12,143 nt of DNA from M3007 sp039804245 (GTDB taxonomy: Bacteria > Bacteroidota > Bacteroidia > Chitinophagales > Saprospiraceae), in assembly GCA_039804245.1 (NCBI GenBank), contig JBDLWO010000014.1, forward strand, positions 1-12,143, in the 5' to 3' direction. Made by a program: the position numbers and the translations under genes. Under the pieces are notes generated by a model. That model made no database searches. It was not told the origin of the DNA and was given only the letters and a program-made list of their open reading frames with translations. Numbering within the stretch: position 1 is the first letter of the stretch; every line of letters begins with the position of its first letter. Below, piece by piece: positions 1-6,795 of the stretch.

Positions 1-14
1 GTAACAGACTGATA

Positions 15-437
15 ATGAGACATTACGAAGTCACCTTCATCGTAGATCCAGTCCTGTCGGGCGATGAAGTAAAAGCGACAGCGGAACACATCCAGAAGGA
101 TTTGAAGCATTTCGGAGCTTCTATTCTTCACGTGGATGAGGTTGGCCTCCGTCAATTGGCCTACCCGATCAACAAGCGTTCGACGGGATTTTATTTCTGT
201 GTGGAATTTGGCACAGTAGAAGCCGACTGGCTGGCAAAATTCGAGCTGAACATGAAGCGCAACGAGCGTCTGCTCCGCTTCCTTACCGTGAAGCTCGACA
301 AGTACGGTGTGAAGTACAACGATGACAAGCGCAACGGTCGAATTGGTTCACGCTCCAGAAAGGCTGCTGCTGAAGCTGCAGCTCCTGCAGCCGAAACAAC
401 TGTTTCTGCGCCAGGCGTTGTTGATCTCGACGCCTGA
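15..437 (+). CDS. rpsF: Small ribosomal subunit protein bS6
   Basis: This is bS6, which binds 16S rRNA in the platform of the 30S subunit as a heterodimer with bS18. The 140-residue product begins MRHYEVTFIVDP, the usual first strand of the S6 ferredoxin-like fold. It continues through LRQLAYPINKRSTGFYF (about residues 46-62) and ends its core at ERLLRFLTVKLDKY. The last 30 or so residues are an Ala-rich, low-complexity tail, so the protein is longer than the roughly 95-residue minimal family member; such tails are common in this family and are not structural. The start is the only sensible ATG. Only 14 bases upstream are visible, so the operon promoter and any S6:S18 regulatory leader lie outside the window. 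rpsR follows after 37 bp without an intervening priB or ssb gene. Confidence 0.97.
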   Translation: MRHYEVTFIVDPVLSGDEVKATAEHIQKDLKHFGASILHVDEVGLRQLAYPINKRSTGFYFCVEFGTVEADWLAKFELNMKRNERLLRFLTVKLDKYGVKYNDDKRNGRIGSRSRKAAAEAAAPAAETTVSAPGVVDLDA

Positions 438-474
438 TCCCATTTTTTCTCACTAACATTCAATACTCAGCCAT

Positions 475-744
475 ATGCCAGCTTCAAGAGAAGATGTAAA
501 GTTCCTGAGCAATCCAAAAATTGGTCTCCGGAACAAAAAATATTGCCGTTTCCGCAAATTCGGCATCAAATACATTGACTACAAGGACTCGGATTTCCTT
601 CTCCAGTTCATCAATGAACAGGGCAAGCTTCTGCCGCGCCGTATCACGGGCAACAGCCTCAAGTATCAGCGCCGCGTTTCCACTGCCGTTAAGCGCGCAC
701 GTCACCTGGCCATTCTGCCATACGTAGCCGATCTGATGAAGTAA
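475..744 (+). CDS. rpsR: Small ribosomal subunit protein bS18
   Basis: This is bS18, the 30S platform partner of bS6. The 89-residue product has the diagnostic core: YIDYKDSDFLLQFINEQGKL (about residues 33-52), then LPRRITGNSLKYQRRVSTAVKRARHLAILPYV (about residues 53-84). In that second segment the RRITG and KRARHLALLP-type motifs contact 16S rRNA. Length and content are normal. The ATG at 475 gives a short basic N-terminus (MPASREDVKFLSNP), and there is no clear Shine-Dalgarno sequence, as is usual in Bacteroidota. It sits between rpsF (37 bp upstream) and rplI (44 bp downstream) in one transcription unit, so it is presumably co-expressed with both. Confidence 0.97.
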   Translation: MPASREDVKFLSNPKIGLRNKKYCRFRKFGIKYIDYKDSDFLLQFINEQGKLLPRRITGNSLKYQRRVSTAVKRARHLAILPYVADLMK

Positions 745-788
745 GCTTCACGGAGGAACCTTTCTCACATTTTCAAAATTTTTGATCA

Positions 789-1244
789 ATGAATATCATT
801 CTGCTCGAACATATTGAAAAGGTAGGCGCCAAACATGAAGTCGTTAAAGTGAAAGACGGCTACGGACGCAACTACCTCATCCCCAAGGGCCTCGCTATTG
901 TGGCGAACAAGCCCAACCTGGCCCGCCTGGAGGGACTGAAAAAACAGGCTGCCAAAAAAGAGGGCGCTATCATTGCTGCCAGCAAGGAACTGGCCGCCAA
1001 ACTCGAAGGCGTGACCCTGAAAATCGCTGCCAAAGCCGGCGAATCAGGCCGTCTGTTTGGTTCTGTGTCCAGCCAGCATATCGTCAAGGCACTCGCTGCC
1101 CATGGCGTTGATGTGGACAAGCGCATAGTAGAGATGCCGGAAGATGTAAAAGAACTCGGTACTTACAAGGCAATTGTCAAGTTCCACCCGGAAGTACACG
1201 CAGAGGTGGCTTTCGAGGTGGTTCCTGAAGGCGCCGGCGAGTAA
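789..1244 (+). CDS. rplI: Large ribosomal subunit protein bL9
   Basis: This is bL9, a two-domain, dumbbell-shaped 50S protein that binds 23S rRNA near the L1 stalk base and projects from the ribosome. The N-terminal domain is unmistakable: MNIILLEHIEKVGAKHEVVKV and DGYGRNYLIPKGLA (about residues 24-37), which carry the conserved rRNA-binding loop. A charged helix rich in Lys, Ala and Glu (about residues 48-75) forms the long connector, and the C-terminal domain (about 78-148) includes GRLFGSVSSQHI. At 151 residues the length is typical. It is the last gene of the rpsF-rpsR-rplI block and is followed within 20 bp by a strong hairpin. Confidence 0.97.
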   Translation: MNIILLEHIEKVGAKHEVVKVKDGYGRNYLIPKGLAIVANKPNLARLEGLKKQAAKKEGAIIAASKELAAKLEGVTLKIAAKAGESGRLFGSVSSQHIVKALAAHGVDVDKRIVEMPEDVKELGTYKAIVKFHPEVHAEVAFEVVPEGAGE

Positions 1245-1260
1245 TTCTTCCGTATCAGAT

Positions 1261-1305
1261 AAAAAAAGCCCGGGTCTTCCACAAGGAGGATCCGGGCTTC
1301 TTTTT
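1261..1305. terminator. Bidirectional intrinsic terminator between rplI and the convergent gene
   Basis: The arms at 1266-1280 and 1285-1299 pair over 15 positions (13 Watson-Crick and two G-U pairs on the plus-strand RNA) around the loop ACAA. Seven A residues precede the stem at 1261-1267 and five T residues follow it at 1301-1305. The hairpin therefore has a U-tract on whichever strand is transcribed. It lies 17 bp after the rplI stop and 16 bp after the end of the minus-strand gene, so it can end both convergent transcripts. Confidence 0.9.
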
Positions 1306-1320
1306 GGCCTGTGAACGGGT

Positions 1321-2094
1321 TTAGCGTCTTTTCCCGAGCTGCAGGTTGACGAAGAAGTTTACAAAAAGCCGATTGTTTACTTCGTTGCTGACAAATACCG
1401 GCACTTTTTGTCCGAATACATCAACAGCGACTCCTATCTCCAGGGCTTTCACCATTTCATCGAATGCGCCCCAGTCCATATGATATGCTACAGAGGCATT
1501 GATACCGGGCATGAAAGATATCTCCTTCAGTCCCCGCGCAAAGGCAGAGGCGCCCAGAATCCGGGTGTTATCGAGGAAAACAGATGAATTTCCTTCGGTA
1601 TAACGCTGGTGCAGGATTCTGAAGGTGGTGCTGTTTTCTCCCTGATAGGCAAGTGCCAGGTAATATGGTTTCAGGATGCCGAGGGTAGGGCCGATATTAT
1701 AGCTCATACCAACGGCTACACCCCGCTGCCGGGCCTTTTCGGAATAGTATCTTTTGGCGCCCCATCCGGCGCGGAGCACCATCAGGGAGTTCATTTTACC
1801 GTAAACAAACGGCCTGAAAGCGCGGCTCACCCGCGGGTCGCTGTTTTGACGCTGTTCTTTCGGGTGCCTGATTTCGCCAATTCCGGCGTACCATGTTTTG
1901 GTTTTGTAGTACGTACGGAGATTTCCGAATTCCATACCCACCGACATATTCCGGTTGGTGGCCAATCGCATGTTGAACGTGCGTTCCCGGTTGTAAATAA
2001 CGCCGACTTCCCTGGAAGGGGCAATGCCACCCTGTGCCACACAAACGCATGAGGCGGACAGAACAAGCAGAACGGGTATCAGTATTTGGCGCAT
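1321..2094 (-). CDS. Secreted protein, probably a small outer-membrane beta-barrel
   Basis: The specific function is not recognised. The 257-residue product starts with a signal peptide: MRQ, a hydrophobic stretch ILIPVLLVLSASC, then VCVAQ, with likely cleavage around residues 21-22, a style common in Bacteroidota. The Cys in LSASC does not fit a lipobox well because Ser occupies the -3 position. The mature part is rich in alternating aromatic and polar residues typical of beta-strands, for example MSVGMEFGNLRTYYKTKTWYAGIG and GVAVGMSYNIGPTLGILKPYYLALAY. It ends NRLFVNFFVNLQLGKRR, which resembles the closing strand of a beta-barrel. It lies 47 bp downstream of the GCS2-CBS gene on the same strand, but a good -7 box in that gap suggests its own promoter. 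An outer-membrane location is inferred from composition and signal peptide. Confidence 0.75.
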   Translation of the reverse strand: MRQILIPVLLVLSASCVCVAQGGIAPSREVGVIYNRERTFNMRLATNRNMSVGMEFGNLRTYYKTKTWYAGIGEIRHPKEQRQNSDPRVSRAFRPFVYGKMNSLMVLRAGWGAKRYYSEKARQRGVAVGMSYNIGPTLGILKPYYLALAYQGENSTTFRILHQRYTEGNSSVFLDNTRILGASAFARGLKEISFMPGINASVAYHMDWGAFDEMVKALEIGVAVDVFGQKVPVFVSNEVNNRLFVNFFVNLQLGKRR

Positions 2095-2112
2095 GTTTGA
2101 TTATTCAGGTTT

Positions 2113-2120
2113 CAAAAGTA
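2113..2120 (-). promoter_or_regulatory. Bacteroidota-type -7 box for the beta-barrel gene
   Basis: On the minus strand this reads TACTTTTG, an exact match to the TAnnTTTG element recognised by the Bacteroidota housekeeping sigma factor. It lies 18 bp before the ATG at 2094, so the 5' leader would be only about 10-15 nt. No convincing TTTG -33 element is seen at the expected spacing. Confidence 0.45.
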
Positions 2121-2141
2121 AGGATAAATCCCGGACATGCT

Positions 2142-4073
2142 CTAATTTCCATGATCCATTCTTTCCAGCAAACGGGATGTAATTCGCATGAAATCCATTT
2201 CTGTGATGATACCGACGAGGTCTTTGCCCTTGACCACGGGCAGGCAGCCGATGCGATGTTCGCGCATTTTGTTCATGGCTTCGAGGATCGTGGACTCGGG
2301 CGTAACGGTTATGGGTTTCTCTATCATCACGTCTTTAACGCAGGTGAGCGTTTGTTGTTCAGCGCCGTGCATCCGGGCAAAGTGACGAAGCAGGATGCGG
2401 GATGATACCAGTCCGATCAGTTCGCCCTTGTTGTTTTCCACGGGCATGTAGCGGATACGGCGCCAGTCCATGATTTCGGCCACCAATTCTATGAGGTCGT
2501 CGCGCTGTACGGTAAAGAGGTCGGTTGACATGAACTCTTCCACTTTTATTCCCGATGGGCGCCATTTTTCGAGGGCGCCGATGACTGATTCATCCCAGGT
2601 ATGAACGGGTTTGTTTTCCTGCTGGTTTTTGATGATGGCGGCAGTCACAGCGGCAACAGCCTCGTCGTTGGTTACTTCTTTTTTCAGCGCGGTGAATGTG
2701 CGGAGAGCCCAGCGGGCGCCGGTTTTGTGTTCTCTGGCGCGGGCTTCAATGATATCAAGGTATCTGGAGCTGTCCTCCGGCTTTACCTTCCGTTTTTTCA
2801 GACCTTCTTTGGCCAGAGGCAGCAGTTCTTTCAGTATCAGTTCCGGCACGGGTGTTTTGGCGTCTTTCAGCCAGGAAAAGGTGGTATCAATACCGAATTT
2901 GGCGGCTTTCAGGAAGTTGTCGCGCGCATCCGCGAAGTCAATGTGGCGGGTAATATCGGGATACTGATCGCCCATGGCGACCATTGTTCCGAGCCAGAAA
3001 GCTGCATTGGCAACCTCGTCAACAGTAGTCGGGCCAGCGGGCATCACCCTGTTTTCGATCCGCAGGTGAGGCTTCCCATTGGGAGAGATGCCATAGCAGG
3101 GCCTGTTCCAGCGATAAACCGTTGAGTTGTGTATTTGCAGGGCGCGCAGTTTGGGTGTGATGCCGTTTTCGAGCATCTGGAGTGAGTCTTCTTCGATAGC
3201 GCCGGCGAGCAGCACCCGGAAACGACTGATATCTTCCTTGTAAATTTCCGTGATATCGCCGCGCAGCCATCCTGAGCCGAAGTTCACGCGCGGTAGGCGT
3301 TCGCGCATGTGGTCGTTGGTAGTACGCGTGTCGAGACTTTGCTGGAAGAGGGCGATACGCGATTCGTGCCACAGGCGCCGGCCAAATACTAATGGAGAAT
3401 TGGCAGCTATGGCAATCATGGGGGCCGCCAGTACCTGGGCAATATTGTACATTTTGACAAAATCAGCCGGAGAAACCTGCAGATGCACCTGAAAACTGGT
3501 GTTACAGGCCTCGAGCAGAGGAGAGTCGTGCTTGACGAGCAGTTCGTCGATACCTTCTACCCGCAGCTCGAATGCACTGCCGAGCAGGTGTTTCTGAATG
3601 GCTGCCATCAGCGCGAAATAGCGGTCTTTGGGTGTAAGGTTATGCATCTCCAGATCGTGTTTCCGGAGCGTTGGAAGTATGCCGCACAACACCAGACTGG
3701 CGTCGAACTCGTCGAGTACTGACTGAATAATCTTGAGGTATTTCAGGTTTTCAGCCTCCATCTGACTGAGGCAGTCGCCGGTGAACTCTCTGGGCGACAG
3801 GTTGGTTTCCAGATTGAACTTTGCCAGTTCAGTCACGCACCAGGGCTTGTCGTCGCCGAGCCGGGCCAGCACTTCCATGTTGATGGTAGCCGGCTTCATA
3901 GTTTGCCTGTCAACAATACACATTTCCTGCTCTGCACCGATTCGGACGATGTCCGATTCAAACCAGTCATTCTGAAGCATATACTGAAAGGCCTGCACAT
4001 CGTCGAGCAGGCTCCTCACAAAACGCTGCATTTCGTTGGCAGATGTAGCCGTTGCAATCTTTTGAAATCCCAT
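2142..4073 (-). CDS. GCS2-family carboxylate-amine ligase fused to two CBS domains
   Basis: The 643-residue product has two parts. The N-terminal part (about residues 20-440) resembles the glutamate-cysteine ligase 2 (GCS2) family, a glutamine-synthetase-like fold that joins a glutamate-type carboxylate to an amine using ATP. Visible signature positions are GAEQE (46-50; candidate metal-binding E48 and E50), FNLETNLSP (86-94), the core around NTSFQVHLQV (191-200) and HLRIENRV (336-343). Two CBS domains follow: IKVEEFMSTDLFTV onward (about 509-566), and VKDVMIEKPITVTPEST onward (about 573-635), which ends GIITEMDF. CBS pairs usually bind adenine nucleotides and act as energy sensors. Classical GCS2 enzymes lack them, so allosteric control by AMP or ATP is a reasonable inference. 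The substrate is unknown, and glutathione synthesis should not be assumed. The ATG at 4073 is the natural start. The product appears cytosolic. Confidence 0.88.
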   Translation of the reverse strand: MGFQKIATATSANEMQRFVRSLLDDVQAFQYMLQNDWFESDIVRIGAEQEMCIVDRQTMKPATINMEVLARLGDDKPWCVTELAKFNLETNLSPREFTGDCLSQMEAENLKYLKIIQSVLDEFDASLVLCGILPTLRKHDLEMHNLTPKDRYFALMAAIQKHLLGSAFELRVEGIDELLVKHDSPLLEACNTSFQVHLQVSPADFVKMYNIAQVLAAPMIAIAANSPLVFGRRLWHESRIALFQQSLDTRTTNDHMRERLPRVNFGSGWLRGDITEIYKEDISRFRVLLAGAIEEDSLQMLENGITPKLRALQIHNSTVYRWNRPCYGISPNGKPHLRIENRVMPAGPTTVDEVANAAFWLGTMVAMGDQYPDITRHIDFADARDNFLKAAKFGIDTTFSWLKDAKTPVPELILKELLPLAKEGLKKRKVKPEDSSRYLDIIEARAREHKTGARWALRTFTALKKEVTNDEAVAAVTAAIIKNQQENKPVHTWDESVIGALEKWRPSGIKVEEFMSTDLFTVQRDDLIELVAEIMDWRRIRYMPVENNKGELIGLVSSRILLRHFARMHGAEQQTLTCVKDVMIEKPITVTPESTILEAMNKMREHRIGCLPVVKGKDLVGIITEMDFMRITSRLLERMDHGN

Positions 4074-4101
4074 AAAATGATGTTGTTAAACAGTACATCG
4101 T

Positions 4102-4109
4102 CAAATTCA
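4102..4109 (-). promoter_or_regulatory. Weak -7-like box before the GCS2-CBS gene
   Basis: On the minus strand this reads TGAATTTG, one mismatch from TAnnTTTG, 28 bp before the ATG at 4073. A second near match, TATTTTG, lies a little further upstream (about 4115-4121). Neither has a clear -33 partner. The 126-bp gap from 4074 to 4199 is AT-rich and separates two divergent genes, so both promoters must be in or near it. Confidence 0.25.
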
Positions 4110-4184
4110 AGTGCCAAAATACTTAATTTAACGCGTTTATCGTTGTTTTCGTCAAAAAAATCCGTGATTATTTCATTATGTTGC

Positions 4185-4192
4185 TAATTTTG
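4185..4192 (+). promoter_or_regulatory. -7 box immediately before the alkA-like gene
   Basis: TAATTTTG matches TAnnTTTG exactly and ends only 7 bases before the GTG at 4200. If used, transcription would begin at or next to that GTG. The message would then be leaderless from GTG 4200, or would start translation at the in-frame ATG at 4224. No good TTTG -33 element is seen. Confidence 0.4.
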
Positions 4193-4199
4193 TCGTGAG

Positions 4200-4799
4200 G
4201 TGAAGGAATCTATTGAACATTTGATGCAGGAGCCGCACATCGCAGATATCATCCGGATGGTTGGCGAGATCGAGGCAAAGCCTTCGGGCGGTTTATATTT
4301 TGATCTTCTGGAGTCAATTGTATCACAGCAGCTGAGTGTCAAAGCGTCTGAAACAATCTTCCGGCGTTTTCTGTTGCTCTTCGAGAACGGCTATCCGGAT
4401 GCCTCTGTGTTATCTTCCATGACGCCGGAACAGCTTCGTCCGGCAGGGGTGTCCAGACAGAAAGCACAATATATTCTTGGTGCTGCCCGCTTTGCGACAG
4501 AGCATAAACTTGAGCAGAAGTCCTGGGATAATGTGCCGGATGAAGATATTATTCAGTTCCTGACCCGCATTGAAGGCGTCGGCCGATGGACGGTCGAGAT
4601 GCTGCTCATTTTCTCTCTCCGCCGTCAGGATGTCTTTCCGGTGGATGATTTGGGTATCAGGCGTTCCATGGTCAGGTTATTCGGGCTTCAGGAGACTGGC
4701 CGTGAACTGAAAAACAGAATGATACAACTCGCAGAACCATGGCGCCCGTGGCGTACTACCGCCAGTTTGTATCTGTGGAGGTGGAAAGACCAGTTTTGA
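4200..4799 (+). CDS. DNA-3-methyladenine glycosylase II (AlkA-type, HhH-GPD)
   Basis: This is a base-excision repair glycosylase that removes alkylated purines and leaves an abasic site. The 199-residue product shows the HhH-GPD fold: LLESIVSQQLSVKASETIF (about residues 36-54), PEQLRPAGVSRQKAQYI (about 76-92), then the helix-hairpin-helix LTRIEGVGRWTVEMLL (121-136). The GPD region PVDDLGIRR (147-155) follows, where D150 aligns with the catalytic Asp of E. coli AlkA. It is shorter than E. coli AlkA because the N-terminal TBP-like domain is missing, which is normal for many bacterial members. Start choice is uncertain. GTG 4200 is bounded upstream by an in-frame TAA at 4185-4187, and ATG 4224 would remove only eight residues ahead of the conserved fold. 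A weak terminator follows, so the next gene may be separately transcribed. Confidence 0.92.
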   Translation: MKESIEHLMQEPHIADIIRMVGEIEAKPSGGLYFDLLESIVSQQLSVKASETIFRRFLLLFENGYPDASVLSSMTPEQLRPAGVSRQKAQYILGAARFATEHKLEQKSWDNVPDEDIIQFLTRIEGVGRWTVEMLLIFSLRRQDVFPVDDLGIRRSMVRLFGLQETGRELKNRMIQLAEPWRPWRTTASLYLWRWKDQF

Positions 4800-4828
4800 T
4801 TTTCATCTCTTGCCAATAAAATCATGTT

Positions 4829-4865
4829 CCGGATCGTCGCTACAGCAGGATAATCCGGTTGTTTT
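4829..4865 (+). terminator. Possible weak terminator after the alkA-like gene
   Basis: CCGGAT (4829-4834) and ATCCGG (4853-4858) form a 6-bp GC-rich stem around an 18-base loop, followed by TTGTTTT. The stem is short and the loop long, so this is tentative. It occupies much of the 95-bp gap before the DinB-like gene. Confidence 0.3.
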
Positions 4866-4894
4866 ACACCTAAAGCGAATTTCGCCATAATTTT

Positions 4895-5842
4895 ATGAAG
4901 GAACAACTATCACTGCGTTATCCGATCGGAACATTTGAGTACGGGAAGGAGTACTCAAATCTGGATACGCTCAGACAAATCAGGGAGATAGCAGGTCTTC
5001 CGAAAAAGCTGAAAAAAATTGTCAGAAAGCTCCGTGAGGGTGCTCTTGACAAAACGTATCGTCAGCATGGCTGGACGGTGAGGCAGGTTATACACCATCT
5101 TGCCGACAGTCACATTAATGCCTATGTTCGCATGAAGCTGGCGGTAACGGAGAATGCTCCGATTGTAAAACCCTATGAGGAACAGTTGTGGGCCGAAACG
5201 GAAGACGGAAAACATGGCTCTGTCGGAATGTCGCTCAAATTGCTGTCGGCACTGCACAAGCGCTGGGTGTTTTTCCTTACGCATCTGTCAGATGAAGATC
5301 TTGACAGGGTCTATTACAACCCTTCCGGCAAGCGTACCGTTCAATTACGGGAGGCTATTGCTCTTTATGCGTGGCATGGAAGGCATCACCTTGCTCATGT
5401 AAAGCTGGTGACGGGCAACAAAAAACATGAAGCGGAGTCCGAAGAGGAGACGCATGTTGAACCCCGGGCAGCCAAAAAAGGCTCCAGGGCTCGTCCGGAG
5501 GTTACTGCTCCTGTTTCAGAGTTGCCGAAGCCCCGTCGCGGTCGTCCGGTGGTAAAGAAGTCTGAAGATGTTTTGAATGAAGGGGTTGTTGCTCCTGTTT
5601 CAGAGTTGCCGAAGCCCCGTCGTGGACGTCCGCTGGTAAAGAAGTCTGATGATGTACTGACTGCCGATGTTGTTGCTCCTGTTTCAGAGTTGTCGAAGCC
5701 TCGTCGCGGTCGTCCGGTGGTAAAGAAGTCTGATGATGTACTGACTGCCGATGTTGTTGCTCCTGTTTCAGAGGTGGCCAAGCCCAAACGTGTTCGTCGT
5801 ACGAAGGAGGAGATAGAAGCCGCGAAGGAGAAAAAAGGATAA
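4895..5842 (+). CDS. DinB/YfiT-fold protein with a repeated AT-hook-like C-terminal tail
   Basis: The first 175 or so residues match the DinB/YfiT (BstA-like) four-helix fold of putative metal-dependent thiol transferases or hydrolases. Visible marks are RYPIGTFEYG (8-17), W60-TVRQVIHHLADSH (60-73), KPYEEQLWAE (92-101) and YAWHGRHHLAHV (158-169). H68, H161 and H165 form a likely metal triad with the same spacing I recall for B. subtilis YfiT. YfiT-type proteins normally end near residue 175. Here about 140 residues follow: an acidic linker, then a 28-residue unit (residues 205-232, 233-260, 261-288, and a degenerate copy at 289-315). Each full copy contains KPRRGRP followed by Lys-Lys, the AT-hook pattern for minor-groove DNA binding. 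A DNA-associated role is inferred; the enzymatic substrate is unknown. The DinB name reflects the fold and does not mean DNA polymerase IV. The AstE-like gene starts 2 bases after its stop. Confidence 0.87.
   Translation: MKEQLSLRYPIGTFEYGKEYSNLDTLRQIREIAGLPKKLKKIVRKLREGALDKTYRQHGWTVRQVIHHLADSHINAYVRMKLAVTENAPIVKPYEEQLWAETEDGKHGSVGMSLKLLSALHKRWVFFLTHLSDEDLDRVYYNPSGKRTVQLREAIALYAWHGRHHLAHVKLVTGNKKHEAESEEETHVEPRAAKKGSRARPEVTAPVSELPKPRRGRPVVKKSEDVLNEGVVAPVSELPKPRRGRPLVKKSDDVLTADVVAPVSELSKPRRGRPVVKKSDDVLTADVVAPVSEVAKPKRVRRTKEEIEAAKEKKG
5507..5839 (+). repeat. 84-bp in-frame tandem repeats encoding AT-hook-like units
   Basis: Copies begin at 5507, 5591 and 5675 with an exact 84-bp period (28 codons). 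A fourth copy from 5759 starts the same way (GCTCCTGTTTCAGAG) and then diverges. By eye, copies 2 and 3 differ at five of 84 positions, and copies 1 and 3 at only two of the first 57 or so. The last third of copy 1 is clearly different. Such similarity at the DNA level, including silent positions, points to recent duplication or ongoing homogenisation, so copy number may vary between strains. Confidence 0.93.
5825..5838 (+). promoter_or_regulatory. Purine-rich ribosome binding site for the GTG start at 5845
   Basis: AAGGAG (5825-5830) and AAAAAAGG (5831-5838) lie in the last codons of the upstream gene, the nearer one 6 bases before GTG 5845. The purine run also encodes Lys and Glu codons, so it may be incidental. 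Together with the 2-base spacing between genes it supports translational coupling from the DinB-like gene. Confidence 0.45.
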
Positions 5843-5844
5843 TA

Positions 5845-6795
5845 GTGGCGGTCGGTCGTATTATTGGTCGGGTTGACGGCGATTTGCCTGGCCCTCTTGT
5901 TATTGCCACCGCGGCCATTCACGGAAACGAACCTGCGGGCGTACGTGCGCTCGCAGATGCTTTCGGTGTGATAGATACTATAAAATCGGCAGATTTTCGT
6001 GGTGTTTTCATCGGACTCGTCGGAAATCTGCAGGCATTCAGCCGGGGGCAGCGTTTTACAGACAGGGATTTAAACCGTATGTGGACGCGTTCGAATGTGG
6101 ATCGGGTGCTCTTGCAGGGAGAAGAGAAATGTCGGGATGAAGACATGGAGCTGTTCCAACTGTACACGCTTATTTCCGGCATAGTCGGTGATACCCGGCC
6201 TTCTGCCGTCTATTTTCTGGATTTGCACACCACCTCTGCCGGGGGAGGGATATTTTGTATTCCTGCTGATGAATCGGGGAGTCTTTCTTTCGGTAAAGCA
6301 CTGCAGGCGCCGGTTATTTTGCGATTATTTGACAAGGTGGAGGGAACCCTGCTGCGTTTTGCTGCAGATGGCCATTTTATCCGGGGAACAGCAGACATAC
6401 CCGTTTACGGTGTTGCGTTTGAGGCTGGTCAGCACGATGATCCGTTGTCTGTGAGTCGTTCGGTGAGTGCTGTTTTCCACACCCTTCATCATGCAGGTTG
6501 CACTGCTGATTCCCGCATATCGAGTTTACACAATGATATGCTCCGGGATGCTTTTGCCGTCCTGCCCCGTGTTGTACGCTTACTGCATGTTCATCATATA
6601 CAGCCTGGTGACCAGTTTGTGATGCGGCCCGGGTACGTGAATTTTCAGTCAGTAAAAGAGGGAGAGCACCTGGCCGACGATATACGCGGGCGGGTGCTCT
6701 CACCATATTCGGGCATGATATTGATGCCATTGTATCAGCCGCTGGGTAGCGACGGGTTTTTCCTTGTTGGGGAAGAGGGGGATAACAATCAGTAA
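5845..6795 (+). CDS. Succinylglutamate desuccinylase/aspartoacylase-family zinc hydrolase
   Basis: The 316-residue product belongs to the AstE/ASPA branch of the M14 zinc carboxypeptidase fold, whose members cleave acyl-amino-acid amide bonds in the cytosol. Visible motifs are HGNEPAG (26-32; zinc ligands H26 and E29), RDLNRMW (74-80; substrate carboxylate binding), DLHTTS (126-131; third zinc ligand H128) and FEAGQHD (192-198; candidate catalytic E193). There is no signal peptide. The C-terminal third is compatible with the family's second domain. The start is GTG 5845, 2 bases after the DinB-like stop, with purine-rich sequence before it. No ATG lies before the first conserved motif, and the protein begins sensibly at MAVGRIIG. 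The exact substrate cannot be read from sequence; arginine-catabolic AstE is unlikely because no other ast gene is nearby. Its 3' end overlaps recA by 7 bp on the opposite strand. Confidence 0.9.
   Translation: MAVGRIIGRVDGDLPGPLVIATAAIHGNEPAGVRALADAFGVIDTIKSADFRGVFIGLVGNLQAFSRGQRFTDRDLNRMWTRSNVDRVLLQGEEKCRDEDMELFQLYTLISGIVGDTRPSAVYFLDLHTTSAGGGIFCIPADESGSLSFGKALQAPVILRLFDKVEGTLLRFAADGHFIRGTADIPVYGVAFEAGQHDDPLSVSRSVSAVFHTLHHAGCTADSRISSLHNDMLRDAFAVLPRVVRLLHVHHIQPGDQFVMRPGYVNFQSVKEGEHLADDIRGRVLSPYSGMILMPLYQPLGSDGFFLVGEEGDNNQ

Noticed and set aside
1321..2094. Lipoprotein reading of the beta-barrel protein, with Cys in LSASC as the lipidation site
   Set aside because: The -3 residue is Ser instead of Leu or similar, and a normal signal-peptidase I site follows at VCVAQ.
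2601..3125. 174-codon plus-strand frame inside the GCS2-CBS gene
   Set aside because: It is an antisense shadow of a conserved enzyme, with no recognisable motif.
4895..5842. Reading the DinB-like protein as DNA polymerase IV
   Set aside because: The sequence matches the unrelated DinB/YfiT four-helix metal-binding fold and has no polymerase motifs.
5507..5842. CRISPR-like array because of regular repeats
   Set aside because: The 84-bp units are contiguous with no unique spacers, are in frame within a gene and encode a protein motif.
5395..5922. Long open frames on the minus strand opposite the DinB-like gene's repeat tail (up to 175 codons)
   Set aside because: They are produced by the 84-bp repeat, whose length is a multiple of three and keeps opposite frames open. 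They lack recognisable domains and oppose a well-supported gene.
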